From CAVSUB01 sp963730995 (GTDB lineage Bacteria; Acidobacteriota; Vicinamibacteria; Vicinamibacterales; 2-12-FULL-66-21): a DNA stretch of 64,000 nucleotides. The notes under the pieces are model-generated. The model saw only the letters and a list, made by a program, of their open reading frames with translations, was not told the DNA's origin and made no database searches. Shown here one piece after another: positions 55,813-64,000 of the stretch. The stretch's first letter is position 1. Each line of letters opens with the position of its first letter. A program made the position numbers and the translations under genes. The DNA is taken from positions 103,416-167,415 of the forward strand of contig CAVSUB010000006.1 of NCBI GenBank assembly GCA_963730995.1. Reading direction: 5' to 3'.

Positions 55813-57221
55813 AGCGCGCCGAGTGCATCGGGATGCTCTATCCGGAACTGGACGACAAAGTCGTCGTCACGATCATGGGCGCGTGTGCACAGGAGCTCTA
55901 CGACCTCGGCCACAGGGAAAACTTCTTCTATCTGCAGCACGCGATGGGTCTGGCGTCGTCGGTCGGCCTCGGGCTGGCGCTGCATCTGCCGCGCGAGAAG
56001 ATCGTCGTGCTCGACGGCGACGGGTCGGTGCTGATGAACCTCGGCACGCTCGCGACGCTGGCGCGTTACCGGCCGCGCAACCTCGTCCATTTCATCTTCG
56101 ACAACGGGAGCCTGCTCTCGACCGGAGGATTCGACTCGCACACCACGTCCGGCATCACCGATCTCGCGGCGATGGCGCGGGGCGCCGGCATCGAGCATGT
56201 CGCGGCGGTCGATTCGGTGATGGACTTCGGCGAGGCGGCGATCGAGGCGTTCGCGCGCGAGTGTCTCTCGGTCATCGTCGCGAAGGTCGCTGCCGTCGGC
56301 CCGAATCACTACGGCATGGACCTCCAGCTGCCGGAAAACGCCTTTCGATTCAAACGGTGGATCGCCGGCAGGAAATCGGCGTCTGCGCCATCGGTCGGTG
56401 GCGCCACGACGCCGCCGGCGCTCGACTACGCCGGAGGCGACATGAGCGACGTGCTGGCTCGACTCGTCGACGAGCTGAATCGCGGCATGCTGAGAGTGGT
56501 CGATCTGACGCAGCCACTCGGTCCCTCGACACCGGTGATCGGTCTGCCCCCGATCTTCGCGTCGTCACCTGGCATGACGATCGACGTGATCTCGAAGTAC
56601 GACGATCAGGGGCCGGCGTGGTACTGGAACACGATCCGGATGGGCGAGCACACGGGCACGCACTTCGACGCGCCGATCCACTGGATCACCGGCAGGGATC
56701 TCCCGGACAACGCGTGCGACACGATTCCGGTGTCGCGGTTCGTCGGTCCTGCATGTGTGATCGACGTCACCGGCGACGTCTCTCGCGATCCCGATTTCCT
56801 GTTGACGCCCGAGCGGCTCGAAGAGTGGGAAGCGCGACACGGACACATCCCGCGCCGGGCGTGGGTGCTGCTGCGGACCGGGTGGAGCAGGCGGGCCGAC
56901 GCCTCGTCGTTCATCAACGCTCGCGAGGATGGCCCGCACAGCCCCGGGTTCGATGCGCGCACGTCGAAGCTGCTTGCTGAGGACCGCGACGTGCTCGGTG
57001 TCGGAGTCGAGACGATCGGAACCGACGCGGGTCAGGCAGGCACGTTCACTCCGCCGTTTCCCAACCATGCGACGATGCACGGCGCCGGCAAGTTCGGGCT
57101 CGCGAGCCTGTGCAATCTCGACCAGCTGCCGCCAACCGGCGCGATCGTCATTGCGGCGCCGCTCAAGATCGTCAAGGGCAGCGGCAGTCCCCTCCGCGTC
57201 ATTGCGATTACCCCAGCCTGA
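55809..57221 (+). CDS. ComE-like TPP-binding decarboxylase subunit fused to a cyclase/kynurenine-formamidase-like domain
   Basis: A 470-residue fusion. Residues about 1-190 are the TPP-diphosphate-binding half: GDGS at 70-73 and FDNGSLLSTGGFDS at 97-110 (the GDG...N TPP/Mg motif). Residues about 225-470 are a cyclase-family hydrolase: VVDLTQPLGP, then the metal motif HTGTHFDAPIH with H281, H285, D287 and H291, and the C-terminal GVGVETIGTDAG. That family hydrolyses N-formylkynurenine or cyclic amides or esters. The combination suggests a keto acid decarboxylase linked to hydrolysis of a substrate or product. Start is GTG 55809, overlapping the preceding stop. A glycosyltransferase follows at 57229, eight bases on. 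Confidence 0.85.
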   Translation: MKRAECIGMLYPELDDKVVVTIMGACAQELYDLGHRENFFYLQHAMGLASSVGLGLALHLPREKIVVLDGDGSVLMNLGTLATLARYRPRNLVHFIFDNGSLLSTGGFDSHTTSGITDLAAMARGAGIEHVAAVDSVMDFGEAAIEAFARECLSVIVAKVAAVGPNHYGMDLQLPENAFRFKRWIAGRKSASAPSVGGATTPPALDYAGGDMSDVLARLVDELNRGMLRVVDLTQPLGPSTPVIGLPPIFASSPGMTIDVISKYDDQGPAWYWNTIRMGEHTGTHFDAPIHWITGRDLPDNACDTIPVSRFVGPACVIDVTGDVSRDPDFLLTPERLEEWEARHGHIPRRAWVLLRTGWSRRADASSFINAREDGPHSPGFDARTSKLLAEDRDVLGVGVETIGTDAGQAGTFTPPFPNHATMHGAGKFGLASLCNLDQLPPTGAIVIAAPLKIVKGSGSPLRVIAITPA

Positions 57222-57228
57222 GAAAGTC

Positions 57229-59082
57229 GTGGGGGTCGCCTCGCTCCGGATTTCCTTTCGCAATCTTCCTCGGCCTCAGCGCTTCGCGCTGGCGATCGGC
57301 GTGTCGAGCCTCCTGTGGGCGCTCGTCGTTTTGTTTCTCGGCGGGATCGATACTTCGGTTCTGGGTCTGAGGCTGCGATCGAGCAACTGGAGCGACCCCG
57401 CCTTCGTTTCCGTCGTCTCACTCCTGGTGTTCGAAGGCTTGCGACGACGATCGCGGAAGCCTGCCGCTCGAGCCGGCTCGATCCTCGCGGCTGCCGGACG
57501 CTGGCTGCGCACACCCGACAATCTGCTGCTCGTCGCGATTCTTGTCGTCTCGGCTGTCGTGCGGTTCTGGGCGTTGACGTTCGGTTTGCCGCATCCGGCT
57601 GCGCGACCAGATGAGGAAGCCGTGTCGTCAATGGCCGGCAGCTACTTTCACGGCAACATCGAGCAGGACATCTTCACCTATCCGCCTCTCTTCATGCTCG
57701 CCGTGGCGGCGGCCCTGTGGCTCGTCTTTCGAAAGCTGCCATCGATCCTCTCGCGGATGAACGTTCGGGTCGTTCCGTCCGAGCCGAGCACGGCGGCCGC
57801 GCGAACCACTGCGCGGGTCCTAAGTGCAGTGTCAGGCGTGATCAGTGTCTGGCTCCTGTTTCGCGTCGGGGCCCGCCTGTTCGGCAGGCCGACGGGGTTC
57901 GTGTCGGCGGCGTGCCTCGCCCTCGCATTCCTTCACGTGCGCGATTCGCACTTCGGTGTGACCGACGTCCCGATGACGTGCATGGTCCTTGTCGCGTTTC
58001 TCGCCATCGTGAAACTGTCGGAGTCGGGCTCGCATCAGGATCTCGCCGCTGCCGGCATCTGGACGGGCCTGGCGGTTGCCACGAAGTACAACGCGGCGCT
58101 GCTCGCGTTGCCGGCGTGCTTCGCACTCCTGGACGACCCGCTTCGGCGTCCCGCGCAGGTGCGGCTTGGCCGGGCCGTTCTCTTCTGCGCGATCATGACG
58201 AGTGCCTTTCTGATCGTCTGTCCGTACTCCGTTATCAGTCACCAGAAGTTTGTCGCCGACGTCATGGACGTGTCGCATCATCTCGCGAATGGCCATGGGC
58301 CGGATCTGGGAAGAGGATGGGTGTACCACTTCACGACAACACTTCGATACGGGCTGGGCGCACCGCTGCTGGCTGCCGGCGTCGTGGGCCTGCTGTTGAT
58401 GATCTGGCGCGAGGGCCGGCGGGGCGTCTTTGTGGCGCTGTTCCCGGTCGCGTACTACGTGCTGATGGGGACCGGGCGGACGGTCTTTGCAAGATACGCG
58501 CTACCGGTGGTGCCCTTTCTGTGTCTGTCCGCCGGATATCTGATCGCGAAGGTGGCTGCAGCAGCGACGACCTATCTGCACCGGCCACGCTGGCGGATCC
58601 CGGCCACGACCGTCATCACGGCCGCAGTGGTGTGGCCCTCGCTGCTCTCCGTAATCGCTTTCGATCGTTTGATCGCACGGGACGACAGCCGCGTTCTCGC
58701 GCGCCGCTGGATCGAGGCGAGGTTCCCGCCCGGAACCACGATTGCGCAGCTGGGTCAATCGAACGGTCACGTCTACATCGGCTACGAGATCGAGTATGCA
58801 TTGTCCGACGTGACCGCGGCGGCGCGCCCCACGCTCGTCATCGTCGTCTCGTCCCCATTGGACTCGCCGAATGTCGCGACCGTCGCGCCCTGGCTCGAGC
58901 GCGAGTACGACCTGCAGTTCACGAAAACGGTCGTTGCCGAGAACGATCCCGCGAATACGTACGATCGGCAGGACGAGTTCTTCGTGCCCTACGCCGGCTT
59001 CCACGAAGTCGAAAGGCCGGGCCCAAACCTTCGCATTTACGTGCGTCGTGGGTCAGTGGCGTCTTCGCAGAACGTCCGTTGA
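57229..59082 (+). CDS. PMT/ArnT-like integral membrane glycosyltransferase (GT39-like)
   Basis: About 617 residues with 11-13 membrane helices (SSLLWALVVLFLGGI, LLLVAILVVSAVVRFWALTF). A short extracytoplasmic motif after the first helices has acidic residues (PAARPDEEAV, with the Asp-Glu typical of lipid-linked mannosyl/arabinosyl transfer), followed by the conserved DSHFGVTDVPMTCM segment. Such proteins move a sugar from a polyprenyl carrier to a protein or lipid on the outer face of the membrane. The start is uncertain: GTG 57229, eight bases after the previous stop, or GTG 57301. The longer frame in front shadows the cyclase domain. Acceptor unknown. Confidence 0.78.
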   Translation: MGVASLRISFRNLPRPQRFALAIGVSSLLWALVVLFLGGIDTSVLGLRLRSSNWSDPAFVSVVSLLVFEGLRRRSRKPAARAGSILAAAGRWLRTPDNLLLVAILVVSAVVRFWALTFGLPHPAARPDEEAVSSMAGSYFHGNIEQDIFTYPPLFMLAVAAALWLVFRKLPSILSRMNVRVVPSEPSTAAARTTARVLSAVSGVISVWLLFRVGARLFGRPTGFVSAACLALAFLHVRDSHFGVTDVPMTCMVLVAFLAIVKLSESGSHQDLAAAGIWTGLAVATKYNAALLALPACFALLDDPLRRPAQVRLGRAVLFCAIMTSAFLIVCPYSVISHQKFVADVMDVSHHLANGHGPDLGRGWVYHFTTTLRYGLGAPLLAAGVVGLLLMIWREGRRGVFVALFPVAYYVLMGTGRTVFARYALPVVPFLCLSAGYLIAKVAAAATTYLHRPRWRIPATTVITAAVVWPSLLSVIAFDRLIARDDSRVLARRWIEARFPPGTTIAQLGQSNGHVYIGYEIEYALSDVTAAARPTLVIVVSSPLDSPNVATVAPWLEREYDLQFTKTVVAENDPANTYDRQDEFFVPYAGFHEVERPGPNLRIYVRRGSVASSQNVR

Positions 59083-59115
59083 AGACGCCGGCGGCCGTGA
59101 GGCGCAGAGACGACG

Positions 59116-60654
59116 TCACTTGCCGCGGAGCTTCGCCACGGTTCCGTCGACGCCGTCCGGAATTTGTTCGTTCGCCAGCTGATCGTCGTCTCGCACAGCC
59201 TGCTTCAGTCGGGCGAGCTCGGTTTTGAGCGTTGCGGTGAGGCTTTCCTGCCCGGGTTGGCCGTAGAGGTTGTGCAGCTCGAACGGATCGTGGACCAGAT
59301 CGAAGAGCTCCCACTGATCCTTCTTCCAGAAGTAAATCAGCTTGTGCGTACGCGTACGGACGCCGTAGTGCGCGCGCGTGTTGTGGTCACCGGGATCGTG
59401 GTAGTAGCGGTAGTACATCGAGGTGCGCCAGTCGGGCGGTCTGCGACCGCGGAGGATTGGGATCAGGCTTCGCCCCTGCATGTCGGCCGGGATGGGCAGG
59501 CCCGCGGCATCCAGGAACGTCGGCGCGAAATCGACGTTCAACGCCATGCCGTCCCGTCGGGTCCCTGCCTTGATCGCTGCCGGCCAGCGAACCAGGAACG
59601 GCATCCTGAGTGATTCTTCGTACATGAAGCGCTTGTCGAAGAGCCCGTGATCTCCGAGGAAGAAACCCTGGTCGCTCGTATAGATCACGATCGTGTTCTT
59701 CGCGAGTCCCTGCCGATCGATCGAATCCAGCAGCCGGCCGACGCTGTCGTCGACCGATTGGACGGTCGCGAGGTAGTCCCGCATGTAGCGTTGATACTTC
59801 CAGCGAACGAGCGCCTCGCCAGTCAGCGTGACGGTCTTCCCCTCGACCGTGGTCGTGACCGTCTCCGGCTTCGTGGACAGCCACGTCTCGAGATCGGGTC
59901 CCGCGAGGCCGGTGGGTGGCTGCAGCTTGAGGTCGCGTCGCGTGAGGTCCTTCGCGACGCGCTGTTGATTTTCGTGCAGCGCGTCCGTCCGCGTATCGTA
60001 CGAGTCCCAGAAGGTTTCCGGCTCCGGGATCCACCGGTCCATGAACTGCGCGCCGTGTGCCGAATCCGGAATCCAGGGCCGATGGGGCGCCTTGTGATGG
60101 ACCATCAGGAAGAACGGCTTGTTCCGCGGTCGCTTCTCCAGGAAGTCGATGGCCCTGTCGGTAATCACGTCGGTGACGTACTTCCCCGTGTAGGTCTTCT
60201 CTTCTTTGGCGTCGTAGAAGACGGGATCCGTGTAGGCGCCCTGGCCCGGCAGGATTTCCCATCGATCGAAGCCGACGGGATCGCTGCCGAGGTGCCACTT
60301 GCCTATCATCCCCGTGTAATAGCCACCTGCCTGGAGAAGGCTGGCCACGGTCGTTCGTGAGCTATCGAACCTGTTGAACATCGTCACGCCGTTCACGTGC
60401 GAGTACTGGCCGGTGAGAATGGCCGCGCGGCTGGGCGTGCAGATCGAGTTGGTCGCGAAGACGTTCGTCAGGATCGCGCCCTCGCGCGCGATCCGGTCGA
60501 GGTGAGGTGTCTCGTTGACTCGGGACCCGTAGGCGCCGATGGCGTGCGCGGCGTGGTCGTCCGACATGATGAAGACGATATTCGGACGGTCCGCGTCGTG
60601 CGCCGTCACGACCATCAGCGCCGAGAGGGCTATGGCTGAAATGAATGCGCGCAT
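59116..60654 (-). CDS. Exported type I sulfatase
   Basis: A 512-residue arylsulfatase-family enzyme with a signal (SAIALSALMVVTAHD). The formylglycine signature C72-T-P-S-R76 is complete (ICTPSRAAILTG), D32 and D33 bind calcium, and GKWHLG and a C-terminal GDHGLFDKR block are family marks. It removes sulfate esters from sugars or other compounds; the Cys form implies use of a formylglycine-generating enzyme that is not encoded here. ATG 60654 begins the signal peptide; longer frames overlap the sigma gene. It is 79 bp downstream of the sigma factor on the same strand. Substrate unknown. Confidence 0.92.
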   Translation of the reverse strand: MRAFISAIALSALMVVTAHDADRPNIVFIMSDDHAAHAIGAYGSRVNETPHLDRIAREGAILTNVFATNSICTPSRAAILTGQYSHVNGVTMFNRFDSSRTTVASLLQAGGYYTGMIGKWHLGSDPVGFDRWEILPGQGAYTDPVFYDAKEEKTYTGKYVTDVITDRAIDFLEKRPRNKPFFLMVHHKAPHRPWIPDSAHGAQFMDRWIPEPETFWDSYDTRTDALHENQQRVAKDLTRRDLKLQPPTGLAGPDLETWLSTKPETVTTTVEGKTVTLTGEALVRWKYQRYMRDYLATVQSVDDSVGRLLDSIDRQGLAKNTIVIYTSDQGFFLGDHGLFDKRFMYEESLRMPFLVRWPAAIKAGTRRDGMALNVDFAPTFLDAAGLPIPADMQGRSLIPILRGRRPPDWRTSMYYRYYHDPGDHNTRAHYGVRTRTHKLIYFWKKDQWELFDLVHDPFELHNLYGQPGQESLTATLKTELARLKQAVRDDDQLANEQIPDGVDGTVAKLRGK

Positions 60655-60733
60655 CCGCGCATCATAGACCCGGAATGCTATCGGGTCGCCCGAACATTTG
60701 CCGAGAAAGGCCGCAGAGAGAACGAATGCGACA

Positions 60734-62026
60734 TCACCGGCCTGATCCAGTCGGCTCGGTGAGGCCGACGCCGGACGCATCGAGTTCTCTTCCGGCAGCC
60801 TTCAGCCGCTTTTCGAGAAATCGCCGCTCGGTCGGATTGCGCGCGAGGGTGAGCGCGGTCGAGAAATGTTCGCGCGCCGCGTCTGGGCGTCCAAGCCGCA
60901 GCTCCAGCTCGCCGACGGCCGCCGGGTAGAACGGGTAGTTGTCGAGCCGTTCCCGGCCGGAGATGGCGAGGAGCTCCGCGAGGCCGCGTTCGGCCCCGTC
61001 GCGTTGGGCGACGGCGATGGCGCGATTGAGCGCGACTACCGGCGACGGCGCCACGACCATCAGGCGATCGTAGAGCGAGACGATGGACGGCCAGTCGGTG
61101 TCGTCCAGGGTCGTTGCGCTGGCGTGCGCGGCAGCGATCGCCGCTTCCAGGTGATACGACGTCACCTGCCGTCCGGCGGCGGAGCGTTCGAGCAAGGCCA
61201 GCCCGCGCGCGATCAGGCTGACATCCCAGCGCGAGCGGTTCTGATCCGCGAGCGCGCTCAGATCGCCGGCCTCGTCGAGTCGCGCCGGGAGTCGCGCCGC
61301 ATGGAGGTGCATCATTGCCGCGAGCGCGCTGGTTTCCGGTGTCGCGGCCGGGGCGTGCTCGAGCAGAAGCAGGATCAGGCGAATTGCCTCGCTGCACAAC
61401 TCCATGCGGACCGCGGACTCAGCGGAAGCTCCGTGGTATCCCTCGCTGAACAGCAGGTAGAGGGCGCTCCTCACGGCCGACAGTCGAGAGTCGAAGTCAT
61501 CGGCTCCAAGATCGAACAGCCGTTTGGAGCTGGCGAGAACCTTCTTGCCGCGGGAGATCCGCTTTTCGATGGCCGCGCGGCCGCTCAGGAAGGCGCTCGC
61601 GATTTCCTGAGCCCCGAAACCGCAGAGAATATTGAGGATCAGCGCTACCTGGGCTTCTTCCGGGAGCCGTGGATGGCAGCATGAGAACATCATTCGCAGC
61701 TGCTCATCACGAATGACGTGCTCGCCGAACGCCTCCTCGACAACCGGAGCCGTCGTCCATTCGGACTCCAGAAACCTGCTCAGCTCCGGAGCGAACGTGC
61801 GGGCGGTCCGTTGACGCCTGATCACGTCCAGGGCACGATTCTTCGCCGTCGTCATCAGCCACGCCGACGGGTTCTCTGGAATGCCGCGTACCTTCCAGAC
61901 CTCCAGCGCTCGACAGAACGCCTCCTGCACGACGTCCTCGGCCAGGGTGAGATTGTGAACGCCGAAGATTCGGGTGAGTGCCGCCACAAGGCGCCCCGAC
62001 TCGCGCCGAAAGAGGTGTTCGTCCAT
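60734..62026 (-). CDS. ECF42-like RNA polymerase sigma factor with C-terminal helical (TPR-like) extension
   Basis: A 430-residue ECF sigma factor. Region 2 at about 10-75 (TLAEDVVQEAFCRALEVW, NPSAWLMTTAKNRALDVIRR), region 4 near 115-165 (LPEEAQVALILNILCGFGAQEIASAFLSG split), then a long alpha-helical C-terminal domain (about 190-430) with TPR-like units (PVVALNRAIAVAQRDGAERG, FYPAAVGELELRLGRPDAA). This matches the ECF42 group, whose C-terminal domain is needed for activity; its usual YCII/DGPF partner is not seen in this window. ATG 62026 begins the conserved DEHLFRRESGRLVAAL; a longer frame reaches 62134 through the MITE-like element. The sulfatase gene lies downstream on the same strand. 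Confidence 0.9.
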   Translation of the reverse strand: MDEHLFRRESGRLVAALTRIFGVHNLTLAEDVVQEAFCRALEVWKVRGIPENPSAWLMTTAKNRALDVIRRQRTARTFAPELSRFLESEWTTAPVVEEAFGEHVIRDEQLRMMFSCCHPRLPEEAQVALILNILCGFGAQEIASAFLSGRAAIEKRISRGKKVLASSKRLFDLGADDFDSRLSAVRSALYLLFSEGYHGASAESAVRMELCSEAIRLILLLLEHAPAATPETSALAAMMHLHAARLPARLDEAGDLSALADQNRSRWDVSLIARGLALLERSAAGRQVTSYHLEAAIAAAHASATTLDDTDWPSIVSLYDRLMVVAPSPVVALNRAIAVAQRDGAERGLAELLAISGRERLDNYPFYPAAVGELELRLGRPDAAREHFSTALTLARNPTERRFLEKRLKAAGRELDASGVGLTEPTGSGR

Positions 62027-62032
62027 TTCCAC

Positions 62033-62195
62033 TAAGGGCCCGTCCGGAAATAAGTGCGCCAAGCTGGGCGTCGAGGACCCCGCCCGGCGAGGCGCGAGGA
62101 GCGCGCATACCGGGCGTATGTAAGCGACGAGCAACGAAGCCCGGCGGGATGCATCGGCGGCCAGAATGGTGCAGTCATTTCCGGACGGGCCCTAA
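62033..62195. mobile_element. MITE-like element with 17-bp perfect terminal inverted repeats
   Basis: AGGGCCCGTCCGGAAAT at 62035-62051 is matched by its reverse complement at 62177-62193; outside and inside bases also partly pair (TAAG / CTTA, AAGTGC / GCAGTC). The interior of about 125 bp holds a GC-rich dyad and no transposase. It lies between the ECF42-like sigma gene and the tannase-like gene. No clear target-site duplication was seen. Probably mobilised in trans. Confidence 0.75.
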
Positions 62196-62311
62196 GGTCA
62201 CCCCGCCATGCTTGATTGGAACACAACGCGCGCGTCGAGATCCGCGGTCGTTCGAGCCTCCGTTTGAAGTTATTCTGTGCGTTCGAAACCGACGGTGTGC
62301 ATAACGATGTC

Positions 62312-63832
62312 ATGAGATTCGCGATCGCTACGACTTGTGCGGTGCTGCTCGCCGTGCTGATTAGCGCCGAGGGTCTGTGGGCCGCCACATCGTGTGAGGC
62401 GCTCGCCAGGCTCGCCCTGCCGGCCACCACGATCACTCTGGCCAGTCAGGTCGACGCCGGCCCCTTCTCGCCAGGCGGACCGGCCGCAACGCCCTCGTCA
62501 ATCAACGCTCCGCGGGCGTTTTGCCGCATCGCCGCGACGTTGAAACCATCGACCGATTCCGAGATCAAGATGGAGCTCTGGATGCCGGCCGCGGGCTGGA
62601 ACGGCAAGTTCCTGGCGGTCGGGAATGGCGCATTCAGCGGCGCGATTCCGTACGCAGCGATGACGACGGCGCTTGGCCGTGGGTACAGCGCGGCCGGGAC
62701 GGATACGGGTCACACCGGTGGCGGCGCGAGCTTCGGCCTCGGGCATCCGGAGAAGGTGGTCGACTTCGGTTGGCGCGCGGTGCACGAGACGACTGCGACG
62801 TCGAAGAAAATCATCGCCGCCTACTACGATGGTGGTCCGCGGCTCTCGTATTGGAATGGCTGCTCCGCCGGCGGACGCCAGGCCATGAAAGAGGCGCAGC
62901 GGTTTCCTGCGGATTTCGACGGCATCATCGCCGGTGCGCCTGGACTCGACTGGACGGGACGTGCCGCGCAGGCCGTGCACGTCGCGAGCAGGCTGCAACA
63001 GGACGAAACGGCCCACCTCTCGACGGCAAACCTCCAGTTGCTTCACAAGGCGGTGCTCGACGCCTGCGATGCGCTCGATGGGGTCAGGGACGGCGTGCTC
63101 GAGAATCCCCAGCAGTGCACGTTCGATCCGGGCGTTCTCCAGTGTGGAGGAACGAGCAACGCCGCATGCCTCAGCCCGGCGCAAGTCAGCGCCGCCAAGC
63201 TGCTGTATTCGTCGCAGCCCAATCCGAAAACCGGGCGAGCCATCACGGGGCTCGAGCGGGGGAGCGAACTCGGGTGGACAGATCTCGGTTGGACTGCGTC
63301 CGCGCGCGCGACCGGCCTCGACCAGTTCCGATTCCTCGTCTTCAAGGATCCCGGCTGGGAGATTAAGAAGTTCAACTTCCCGACCGACATCGTCCGTGCC
63401 GAAGAAACCGACGACGACACGATCAACGCTCTGGACCCCAATCTGGGATCGTTCATCGAGCGCGGAGGCAAGTTGATCCAGTACCACGGCTGGAGCGATC
63501 CGCAGATCTCGCCGGCGAGCAGCGTCCAGTATTACCAGCGAGTCCTCGAGCGGTTGGGCGGGCCCGGCAAGGTCCAGGACTCGTATCGGCTGTTCATGGC
63601 GCCCGGCATGGGGCATTGCAGCGGTGGCGAAGGTCCCAACAGGTTCGACATGCTGAGCGCGATGGAAGCGTGGGTGGAGCAGGGCAAGGCGCCCGCTTCC
63701 ATCCTCGCCTCGCGCCCGGCCGAGAGTGGCCAGCAACGGACGCGACCACTGTGCCCGTTCCCCCAGGTCGCCAAGTACAAGGGACAGGGCAGCACCGACG
63801 ACGCGACGAACTTCGCCTGCGAGAAGCCGTGA
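62312..63832 (+). CDS. Exported tannase/feruloyl-esterase-family hydrolase
   Basis: A 506-residue esterase with a Sec signal (TTCAVLLAVLISAEGLWA). The serine nucleophile is in GCSAGGRQ; the acid is probably the Asp of HGWSDPQISP, and the His is in GMGHCSGG. The tannase family has two cysteines next to the catalytic residues (GCS and GHCSGG) that form a disulfide; both are visible. It hydrolyses ester bonds in tannins, feruloylated sugars or related plant compounds. ATG 62312 begins the signal; the open frame runs further back into the repeat-rich region. Nearby sulfatase and sugar-acid genes fit plant- or polysaccharide-derived substrates. Confidence 0.87.
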   Translation: MRFAIATTCAVLLAVLISAEGLWAATSCEALARLALPATTITLASQVDAGPFSPGGPAATPSSINAPRAFCRIAATLKPSTDSEIKMELWMPAAGWNGKFLAVGNGAFSGAIPYAAMTTALGRGYSAAGTDTGHTGGGASFGLGHPEKVVDFGWRAVHETTATSKKIIAAYYDGGPRLSYWNGCSAGGRQAMKEAQRFPADFDGIIAGAPGLDWTGRAAQAVHVASRLQQDETAHLSTANLQLLHKAVLDACDALDGVRDGVLENPQQCTFDPGVLQCGGTSNAACLSPAQVSAAKLLYSSQPNPKTGRAITGLERGSELGWTDLGWTASARATGLDQFRFLVFKDPGWEIKKFNFPTDIVRAEETDDDTINALDPNLGSFIERGGKLIQYHGWSDPQISPASSVQYYQRVLERLGGPGKVQDSYRLFMAPGMGHCSGGEGPNRFDMLSAMEAWVEQGKAPASILASRPAESGQQRTRPLCPFPQVAKYKGQGSTDDATNFACEKP

Positions 63833-63844
63833 ATAAGGTTTTTG

Positions 63845-64000
63845 TCAACGCCGCCCCAGATACTCGCGCAACAGCGCGTCCAGGTCGTCGAGACCGGTCG
63901 GCAACAGCGCCGGATCGACGCGCTCTCCCGCTTCCAGCAGCAGCCGCGCCGTGGTCACGAAGTCACCCGTGTCGCAGCCCCAGCCGTGAAGGGCGCCGTA
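63845..64000 (-). CDS. C-terminal end of an ankyrin-repeat protein (cut by the window)
   Basis: The last 51 codons before TGA at 63847-63845 read on the minus strand as YGALHGWGCDTGDFVTTARL, LLEAGERVDPALLPTGLDDL and DALLREYLGRR. The first piece has the ankyrin pattern of ALHxxxxxGxxxxxxLLLxxGA type. The gene continues beyond 64000, so domain number and start are unknown. It converges with the tannase-like gene, 12 bp away. Confidence 0.7.
   Translation of the reverse strand, partial: YGALHGWGCDTGDFVTTARLLLEAGERVDPALLPTGLDDLDALLREYLGRR

Overview
The window reads as high-GC chromosomal DNA of an acidobacterium, most likely of the Vicinamibacteria type. This is inferred from gene content, not from a marker gene. 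The signs are three receptor-like Ser/Thr kinases with C-terminal TolB/WD40-like propellers, an ECF sigma factor coupled to one of them, two large FtsX/MacB-type permeases of the acidobacterial duplicated orphan permease (ADOP) kind, TonB-dependent receptors that begin with a carboxypeptidase-regulatory-like domain, and many Sec, lipoprotein and Tat signals. No rRNA, tRNA, CRISPR array, phage or integrase was recognised.

Layout. 0-7 kb: an HPS/KGPDC-like decarboxylase, an aldo/keto reductase fused to a P-loop kinase, small proteins, a GerW-DUF2953-small protein trio, and a SoxR-like regulator divergent from an SDR/QueA-like operon with a palindromic operator between them. 7-27 kb: a signalling and envelope region with three kinases (one frameshifted, one carrying an in-frame insert), an ECF sigma factor, an RCC1-type protein, lipoproteins, a DUF4159 protein, a DapA-family lyase, a sialidase-like protein, a TonB receptor and a vanadium-haloperoxidase-like protein. 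Five exported-protein genes here share an upstream motif with a potential hairpin. 27-32 kb: nucleotidyltransferase-UvrA paralogue pair and a cupredoxin lipoprotein. 32-36.5 kb: a TonB receptor broken by at least ten frame changes and a gene-poor stretch with an inverted repeat.

36.5-46.7 kb: a sugar-acid cluster with two enolase-superfamily dehydratase-like proteins, a mannonate-dehydratase-like protein, two RraA-like proteins, a CBM9-like protein, a Gfo/Idh/MocA oxidoreductase, a cupin and an ACS-type MFS transporter. Seven of these carry Tat or Sec signals, which suggests that part of the pathway works outside the cytoplasm. 46.7-55.1 kb: two ADOP permeases (one frameshifted), a serine hydrolase and an M28 peptidase. 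55.2-59.1 kb: a split TPP-dependent 2-oxo-acid decarboxylase whose second subunit is fused to a cyclase-type hydrolase. The two genes are joined by a 32-bp triplication that forms a relay of GTGA stop/start overlaps. A PMT/ArnT-like glycosyltransferase follows. 59.1-64 kb: a sulfatase, an ECF42-like sigma factor, a MITE-like element, a tannase/feruloyl-esterase-like protein and the C-terminal end of an ankyrin-repeat protein.

Intergenic DNA is rich in short structured repeats: GGTTCT arrays, TGTAGGGCGGGG palindromes, a GTGTCAAGC repeat with a palindrome, and the MITE-like element. Single-base frameshifts occur in three large genes. They may be real decay or assembly error.
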